Of a stretch of 64,000 nt of DNA, positions 57,405-64,000 are shown piece by piece (position 1 is the first letter of the stretch; each line of letters opens with the position of its first letter). The stretch covers positions 558,001-622,000 of the forward strand of contig MU270032.1 of NCBI GenBank assembly GCA_021432635.1, in the 5' to 3' direction. The stretch comes from Thozetella sp. PMI_491 (taxonomy: Eukaryota; Ascomycota; Sordariomycetes; Chaetosphaeriales; Chaetosphaeriaceae). Under the pieces are notes generated by a model. It searched no databases and was not told the origin of the DNA. It saw only the letters and a program-made list of their open reading frames with translations. The translations under genes and the position numbers were made by a program.

Positions 57405-57932
57405 AACGCATACAGAATCGGGAATTTGGGGGGGAGGGGGGGTTCCGACTTAGTATATAGTTTTAAATTAGTGACAGTTAGAGCTGAGGAGCGAGTTATA
57501 TAGGTCTACGACGGCAGCCATCTCCGAAAGCCTTTTCTGAAAGCTAGATACCAGTTAAGTTATGTCGGTATAAGTAATACATGGTTAACGGCGTTGTAAG
57601 GTTGGCGGTAGCATTGTAAGGTTTGTTGTAGCGCTGGTTTCTGTGGCATATACTGTGCGCCGAACCTCAGCCAGGTAATTTAATATGGCATGGGTGATAA
57701 ATACCCGCTCTACAGATATACACTCTAAAGCCCCTGCCTCAGGTACAGCGACAGGTTTCTGTCCCACTTCGTGTTATCTAGAAATCTATCTCCACGGTGT
57801 CTTCATCCACGGTGGCTGCACCCGGTCATGCACTGATTACATAGCAAGGTATCACGATGGCTGCCATCTAACGTTTGCTTTGCCAATCATGTCTTGTAGT
57901 TTAACATATATACTTGTATTGCACACCTAGGG

Positions 57933-60058
57933 TTATACAATATTGAAGCGACACCATGCCTGCGACGGATCATTCCACTCTCCATCCATCATATCAAGGA
58001 GAAAGCAACACCCTAAAAACTCGAACCCTTTTTCGGATTTTCGAAGTACCGATGGAACCCGCATTCCAGCGAAGGTGACTATTTGATCAGCCGAATGCAC
58101 CCGAAAAGGAGCCCAGCCTAGTCTTCCCTCGTTGGAAACAATGAAGGTTCTGGAGGATCCACATTGACTAGCTGCAGCACAGAACGGCTTGCAGAGATCA
58201 ACAAGTACTTGAACCCTGTAGGATAGCGTTGCAAATGATAGTCCTTGGTGATGAGATGTGACTAGTACTTTGAGAAGCATATACCAGTAGCAGAAAGAAA
58301 AGCCAATCTGTGGGTCCGGATATCCATCATTGGGACCAATGTCATAAACAAGTGTCCTCCAGAAACTATCGAATAAGTCTCCGCTCATTATATCATCATG
58401 CGCTCTGAGACTTAAATCAGCTGATCGTCTTAATTGTGAGATGTATGTCAAGTTGTCCAGACAAATGCTGATGAACTGTTTCCTTAGTTCAAATCGGCTC
58501 CAGGCGCCACTAGTTACTGCTGCATATATATCGTCGATAATAGCCCATGACATGATCTCTGAGTGCGAATGAACACTCCTTACGTGATCGAACTGCTTTC
58601 CTTTGATTATCATATGACAAGACAGCTGGATAATTATTTCGAGGTCAGCATTAAATATAATATCAGACGTAGCGTCTCGGAAATATCGAGACGATTCTAT
58701 GTTGAATACACCCAGAGAAGTATATCACTTACCACAGACGGCGATTGCGTTCCACTCTTTTCTTCCCAGTGCAGATTTGGCAGACCAAATAATTCTAAGG
58801 CCCCATGTATACCGACTGGGAATATACTAGACAGACTCAACAATCTGTGGTCCCCATACCGGGCTTCCGAATCAAGATGGTTCGAGAACAAATCTGGAAC
58901 CCATGTTGGCAATCCGAGCATATGATTCTGAGGATTTGGCGTTTTAGAAAGACTCTCTAGAGCTTCAAGATCAACTTCTCTGCCTATTTCGCGGTATCCG
59001 AAGTCGAGAGGTAATGGAAGTTGTGTTGCAGTATCGGTACGGTTTACATCAGATGGAGCAGGCGAAGCTGCTGCTAGGATATACTGACCCACTTCGCAGG
59101 CCATGATCTCGAATTGTTTTGTATAGTCGATAAGAACCCGTGGAAATCTGGGTACGATGCCGGCAATTGCAAAAATTTGATCGTGAGGATTAGTTGTATC
59201 CATACCCCTCAGTCTCCCTAAAACAGCACCAAGCGACATCTTCTTCGTGCTCCTGCCCCCACTTTCACCTCTGTATCTGAAGTAAAAGGGGGCAAGAAGT
59301 ATCTTGGCTGAGAACAGTATCGGATGAAGCACTTGAAAGCGAAGTGCTGCATCTTGAATGAAGAGGCGTACGGTCAGCCACAAAACGACGTCGGCATCAA
59401 CCTCCTCGTGGTTGATCCACATCACTGCCTTCTTGGCCATTATCAATTCCTGAACAACCCACTTGCGCGTAAACCATTGATTGACACACACGTCGATAAT
59501 CGTTTGCTTTACGCCCCGAAGCTTTTCGACCGCGTTCCCTTCCTTCAAATTTAAACGGGGCTGCTCTCTGGTGGGCCTATCGATGTCGAAAGTTGGCCCA
59601 CCACTTTCTCGATACAAAGTGCTTGCGAGCTGTACAAATCTTGAGATTCTGTCTTCATGGTTGTCCAAGTTTCCTAACCACACGATCACTTGGCTGGCCT
59701 CCTGGTAAATTCTGTCCATTATTTGAACTTGTTGGCTTCTCTCGTTTAGATCGCCTTGATTGATGCAAATAGCATCCGCCCAAAGCAGTAATGATGAGCC
59801 ACGTCGTCGGCGTTCGTTGAGTGCCTGATGCAAGTTGAACCCTATTTCCATAGTCTGCTTGTTGCATATGATTGGGAATTTCCATAGACTAGTACCCCAC
59901 ACATACGAGAGAGCTTCATATTTGCTTTTCTGGAGCTTGTGTGTAGTCAAAGAAATTTTTACAGGACTCGAAGGGCCTCCAGGGAATATTTTGATCAGGC
60001 GAATACTTGAATTGTCCAGCTGTTCACTGTATCGAAACTTCTGAGAGTTTTCGGCCAT
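57933..60058 (-). CDS. HET-domain protein (heterokaryon incompatibility type)
   Basis: Exon 1 runs from the ATG at 60058 to about 58720. The open frame extends further upstream, but only to a TTG. Exon 2 runs from about 58615 to 57933. The junction is not certain; a GT...CAG intron of about 85-100 nt between 58710 and 58613 restores a frame through IKGKQFDHVRSV. The HET domain shows YEALSYVWG (47-55), LWADAICINQ (92-101), then RSQQVQIMDRIYQEASQVIV and the downstream W-F-T-R-K-W-V-V-Q-E segment. GMDTTNPHDQIFAIAGI follows. The C-terminal half is the usual variable region. HET proteins trigger regulated cell death after non-self contact, often with NLRs like the one at 4694. It lies between two transposon-end-like motifs. 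Confidence 0.85.
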
Positions 60059-60354
60059 TTCTGGATCAAACAAAGCCTAGTGTATCGATCGAGTGGGAAA
60101 GGGAGCGTTGATATAATCTGAAAGCAATCAAGACTAATTCAATTTGTATTCTGTTTCAATGTTGCAAGCATAGAATCTGAAATTTGTAAAGGGATCTTTG
60201 GTGATGAAGGTCGATTCCTGACGGTTGATAGATGATGTGTGTATGGAGTATAGGGCGGGGCCCTCAGCAAATATTTATATACATACCTTGGCTATCCTTA
60301 TATGCACATATCAGTATTCATATTATTTATGTAATCAAGTATATACAGCACGGG

Positions 60355-60410
60355 GTAACGTAATCCACAAGCGAGCGGGCCACACAAGCGAGCCGGCCGC
60401 TTTCAACCAC
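60355..60410 (+). repeat. Transposon-end-like motif, copy 2
   Basis: GTAACGTAATCCACAAGCGAG, then a second CAAGCGAGCCGG subrepeat. It has the same orientation as the copy at 57354. The interval between them contains the HET gene. Confidence 0.5.
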
Positions 60411-60790
60411 CCTATATTAAAAAACAGCTATATTTACACCACAACGCTATAAATCGACTAGATTTCAGTAGAAAAGCAAGAATAGAAAGCTTCTATAGCC
60501 TCTGGGCACGTATGGATAGTATGGCCTGGCTTTCTACACCCCCCACAGCACCGTGGCTTCGTAGAAGCCCCCTTCGTACGGCCACCCCTACCACGTATTT
60601 CGCTGGCTAGCTGGTCATCTATATCTATTTAATCGAGTATATCCACGGCTTTTTAAATCTTAAGGCCCCCCCCAAGCCGTATTCGTGTGTGTTTCGACCT
60701 CTTATGCTTATTAAGTGCTTTGTTGACCTTATAAGCCGTTAAAAGCTACGTATATAAAGGGGCTAGCGACCAGAGAGCTCTTGGATTGTA

Positions 60791-60810
60791 GGAAGGAAGG
60801 AAGGAAGGAA
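60791..60810. repeat. (GGAA)5 microsatellite
   Basis: Five perfect GGAA units. No function is inferred. Confidence 0.95.
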
Positions 60811-61079
60811 GAGAGACTGAAACTGTCTGAACAAATAAGTCCCAATTGGCTCTTGATTTCATGTCCTCTTTTGCTGGAAGCTGCACTGTTCTTACCACTA
60901 TTGAGATTCAGACCGGTATTTAGATCACAAGTTCACAGCGGACCAGGGGTCTCATTAATCCACCGTAGCCGCATCATTAGCCACGTAGCAATACGTAATA
61001 ACCACTGTAATAAACGCTAGCCATACTAGCCATACTAGCTATACGATTTATATAGTTTTTACTGGTTATATTAAACCTT

Positions 61080-61225
61080 CCAGTTGTGGGAAACCCGTAG
61101 TCCCATGGGAACCCGCGCGGGATTTCCCTCAATTCCCTCAAGAAATCAGGGACGTCCCGTTTCGTCCCACGGGAACAAATGGACGGGTTCCCACAAGATT
61201 CCCTCGGGTATTTACAGGTCCTAAC
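61080..61225. repeat. Possible end of a hAT-type DNA transposon
   Basis: A dense cluster of short direct and inverted CCCGT, GGGAAC and TTCCC motifs leads to GGGTATTTACAGG. Subterminal arrays of this kind are known at ends of hAT elements. No transposase and no second end were found, so this is a tentative call. Confidence 0.3.
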
Positions 61226-62831
61226 CTCAGCCCAGGCACGCTCCTACCTCCTTGCTCCCTCCAGCCTCCCCCAACGCGAGACGCGAGACGCGACGCTAGG
61301 TTAGCCGGCCAGTCAGCATAGGAATCAGCCAGCTATTACCTACCATCACGTCACGCCTGCCATATAATGACAGCATCTTGTGGCCAGACATAAGAGCTCA
61401 TCCGAAACGATAGCTCACCACCGGGGCGGCCAATAAGCCTCCCTACTGGCCCTATTACTAACTGCCTCGCAAAGAGACAGTGCAGAAAGGGCTGGACGGC
61501 GGGGGGGAAGGGGGAAGGCCTATACCTATCCACCCCACTGCGATCTCGAACCCTCTACCTCCGTCGATACAGCGGGTAATTACCTGGCACAGGGGGCAGC
61601 AGGACGCGGCACCACATACGATGGCAAAGCCTCTGATTGGCCTGAAAAGCGGGGCGGTCGTAGGAACGGGTCAGTCAGGAACCAGCATGGCGTTCCATGG
61701 CACCCTTATTCCTCGCTGAAAATAGGTTGGCCGTCCAAACAGGCCAGTCAAAAACTACAACCGATTCCAGAGCATTTATTCCAGCGAGGAGTGTACCAAT
61801 GGCGTCGCGAAGATTGACGTAAAAAACGCATCGATGGCTTTTGCTAACTTGAGCCAGGCAGTTGGGTCAAATCAAGCGGTATCACGAGCGAGAGAGCGAT
61901 GGACCAAGACTTGTCACACGTATCTCAGCAGCCCGGAGTACAAAATCGGCTATGCGTTTCACAGAGAACGACATGTAAGCCTGTGAAAAATTACGCCGCA
62001 TCCCGTTGTCTTACAGGGAGGGGCAGCTCCGGCAGGCTGAGCTAGACGATCATTGGGTACAGCCTTCGTTTCTAGACAGCTCGCATTACTGACTTATAGC
62101 TAGACTTGCACTCAGCCATGTGCGACCTAGCAGAAGGGTCTTTGAAATCCTTCCCCCAAATCTTCAAGAACCTGGAATGCAACGCAACCTTAAGTGCCAG
62201 GGTTATATTTGACTCCTGGGCCTGTCCCAAGAGTACATCTCTTCTCATCCTATGTTTCACTGAAAAAATTGCCAGACCTTGGCTGCAGACAGAGCTGAAT
62301 GACCTTTATGAACCTACCTACATGCCGCGAGCCTCAGCACCAAGGTATAGCTACAGCCTACACGCCAAGCCTCACAACACAATGGTCTATTCGATGCGTG
62401 CTTGACGCTCTCAATACCAAGACTGCGATGAAACCACTCCTCGCAGCGGCGACCCAGACAGAGGCTCGTGTCAGCCTCGGAGATGGCTTCTACCATTCTG
62501 CTAATCTTGCTGCGGAGTTGAGGCCAACTGCGACGAGCCAAATATGCCGGCAGATGGAGACCATGAATAGACGGGAGCATTCGATCCGAGCTGTGTCCGG
62601 CCACCCTGGGAGAACGCGTAAGAGCCATGCTTCTTCCAAGGGCTGTTTAAAATACAACGAGGAGATGGGTAATGGAGGGTGCTCTGCGTCTAGAAGTATA
62701 AATATCGGGGGAAATATCTCGACAGAATCGAATTTTTCTCTCCTCAAAGCACCCCACCAGACAAACCACTGAACTGAACTTCACGCCTCGAACTGCACTG
62801 GACAATCATCCTTACATTATTATTTTCAATC

Positions 62832-63151
62832 ATGAAGGTTTCCGTTATTCTCTCCCTCCTGTCCTCTACCGCGCTTGTGGCCAAGGCTGCTCCGGCTCCC
62901 GAGGCTGAGGCCGACCCGGCCGATTTGTAAGGCACACCGCCATAACGCTCTCACCCTTGAAGTATGGACTGTGAATCATTGTCATTTTCCATTCCTTTAG
63001 GGTTCCCCGCGCAACTTATTGGATCAAGTGATGCCTGGGCGCGAACTACGCAGGCGGATGTACCACATATAGTGGTAAAACGACTGGCGTGTGCTGTAAA
63101 CCTGCTCGATCTGGCTGATGTGATTGTGGCGCTTACACTAGCCATGTTTAG
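62832..63151 (+). pseudogene. Secreted cysteine-rich peptide gene broken by two TGA codons
   Basis: Exon 1 is 62832-62926 and exon 2 starts at 63001. The 74-nt intron (GTAAGG...TTTAG) joins the frames. Exon 1 encodes a signal peptide (MKVSVILSLLSSTALVAKA) and an acidic Ala/Glu/Pro pro-segment. Exon 2 continues in frame but meets TGA at 63029-63031 and 63116-63118, and ends at TAG (63149). Between and after these stops lie six Cys in the pattern C-x8-C-x10-CC-x7-C-x1-C, counting the second stop as one position. The Cys pattern suggests a small disulfide peptide, possibly antimicrobial or effector-like. I see no family match. As it stands, only the signal and pro-segment plus a few residues could be made. 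Confidence 0.6.
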
Positions 63152-64000
63152 ACGCCTTGCCGGCTCCATACGGTAACGCTGCTATTTCGGTAGATGTCCA
63201 GACTGGGGCTCAATGTAAGTATTATGAGTACGTAGATGTCTTCTCTTTCCTCCTAATTATGGGACATTTGTGCGAATAGGGACGCTGACGTAGCCCCAAC
63301 TCCTCCTTAAATTTAGCAATGGAGCTTGCACTGGCGCATACCTCCCATCTCCCGGATGGGGAATGGATTATCCGCAGCTGCCTGCGGCCTGGGACAATAA
63401 AGTCAGCTCTTACCTCTGTCAGGCGGTCTAATAGAGGGCTTATGGAGAGCTTTGGAAAACGAAACACTGCCTAAACAGGACTGTTGGACGAGGACAGGAG
63501 AATGCTGGACCAACTGCTTCCCTTTCATGAAACATGCTTTCCATCGCGCCAAATATCACTACTCCAGTGCGATCAACTCGGCTGTAGGTAGATAAGTAGC
63601 TTCCCAACTGGCCAGCTCTCAATAGCTTTGGTCGGTGGCTATGACGACGATAAATACGTTGTTTTCTCTCTAAAGCTTTCTTGCATGTCTTCATCTGCTC
63701 CATAAAACAGCATGACAAGGTCAGAATTTATGATTGCTCTTTTATCTTCTGGACTGGTGACGAACGGGACAAGGAATCTAAGTTCATTAAGAAACGGGGA
63801 CGGTGATAGTCACCACAGAGCCACCACACCAAGCACCCTTTCTAGAACCCAGGACTTTACTTATTAGCCGTAGCAACTTACCTGTAGTGCAACGCTGATT
63901 GCAGTGCTGATCCTCTGGACCGCCAAGGAAGCCATTGCTTCGCCCTTAGTATTATATAAAACGTCCACCCAATTCAAATGAGGCCTATCAAGCCTCCAAA
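63152..64000. other. Right-edge region, no gene recognised
   Basis: Short frames only on both strands. Nothing with family features or splice support was found. Confidence 0.45.

Larger units (their letters stand above)
55690..57932. other. AT-rich, repeat-containing intergenic region
   Basis: No gene is seen. AT-rich patches lie at 56140-56230 and 56680-56775. The stretch holds a 14-bp tandem repeat (57087-57156), a transposon-end-like motif at 57354 and a G-rich run near 57430. The pattern suggests old, decayed mobile DNA. Confidence 0.5.
60059..62831. other. Repeat-rich intergenic region
   Basis: No gene is recognised. The region holds a second transposon-end-like motif (60355), a (GGAA)5 tract (60791-60810), a TATATAAAG element near 60750 without an obvious gene, and a segment with repeated CCCGT/GGGAAC motifs at 61080-61225. 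Confidence 0.5.

Noticed and set aside
60059-60073. N-terminal extension of the HET protein
   Set aside because: It begins at TTG; the first ATG is at 60058.
1-64000. CRISPR arrays, operons or bacterial signals
   Set aside because: None found; intron structure shows eukaryotic DNA.

Overview
The window is nuclear DNA of a filamentous ascomycete (Pezizomycotina). The evidence is genes with short introns (about 46-150 nt) carrying GTRNGY donors and CTAAC/CTGAC-type branch sites, plus families typical of these fungi: a SesB-NACHT-ankyrin NLR, a HET-domain protein, a Zn2Cys6 regulator, RTA1, DUF3328/UstYa, DUF2985, DUF6594 and DUF7726 proteins, and several MFS transporters. I rebuilt gene models by hand from splice signals and frame continuity. 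No transcript data or database search was available.

Layout. 0-4 kb: the C-terminal end of a plus-strand protein, then two minus-strand genes of unknown function. 4.7-9.2 kb: a four-exon NLR-like receptor. 9.7-21 kb: an accessory block with an allantoate-permease-like MFS carrier, an unknown 553-aa protein, an ACC-synthase-like aminotransferase, a cytochrome P450 interrupted by one TGA, and a Zn2Cys6 regulator. This could be a decayed metabolic cluster. 21-25 kb: gene-poor. 25-32 kb: a DUF7726 protein, a divergent UDP-glycosyltransferase/MFS pair, and a small secreted six-cysteine protein. 35.8-41.4 kb: an RTA1-like membrane protein, a second allantoate-type MFS carrier, and a DUF6594 membrane protein. 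41.5-46 kb: two divergent protein-kinase-like genes, one broken by a TGA. 46.3-48.6 kb: a UstYa-family (DUF3328) oxidase-like gene beside a two-exon secreted repeat peptide. 48.9-55.7 kb: a GDSL esterase, a DUF2985 membrane protein with a 9-nt microexon, and a sterol-glucosyltransferase-like enzyme. 55.7-64 kb: repeat-rich DNA with a HET-domain gene, transposon-end-like motifs, and a broken secreted cysteine-rich peptide gene.

The most interesting object is the pair at 46.3-48.6 kb. The small gene at 48289-48628 encodes a signal peptide followed by three copies of a unit containing the invariant core ADESYIWPAG. The copies differ at many synonymous sites but at only one residue position. Next to it, divergently transcribed, is a protein with the two HxxHC motifs of UstYa-family enzymes, which cyclise the core peptides of fungal dikaritin RiPPs (ustiloxin, phomopsin, asperipin). 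I infer a compact, apparently uncharacterised RiPP locus. The usual KR Kex2 sites are missing, so its processing would be unusual.

Other points are single or repeated TGA-only lesions in otherwise coherent reading frames (P450, kinase, secreted peptides), two likely GC-AG introns in the two related MFS genes, and transposon-end-like sequences on both sides of the HET gene.
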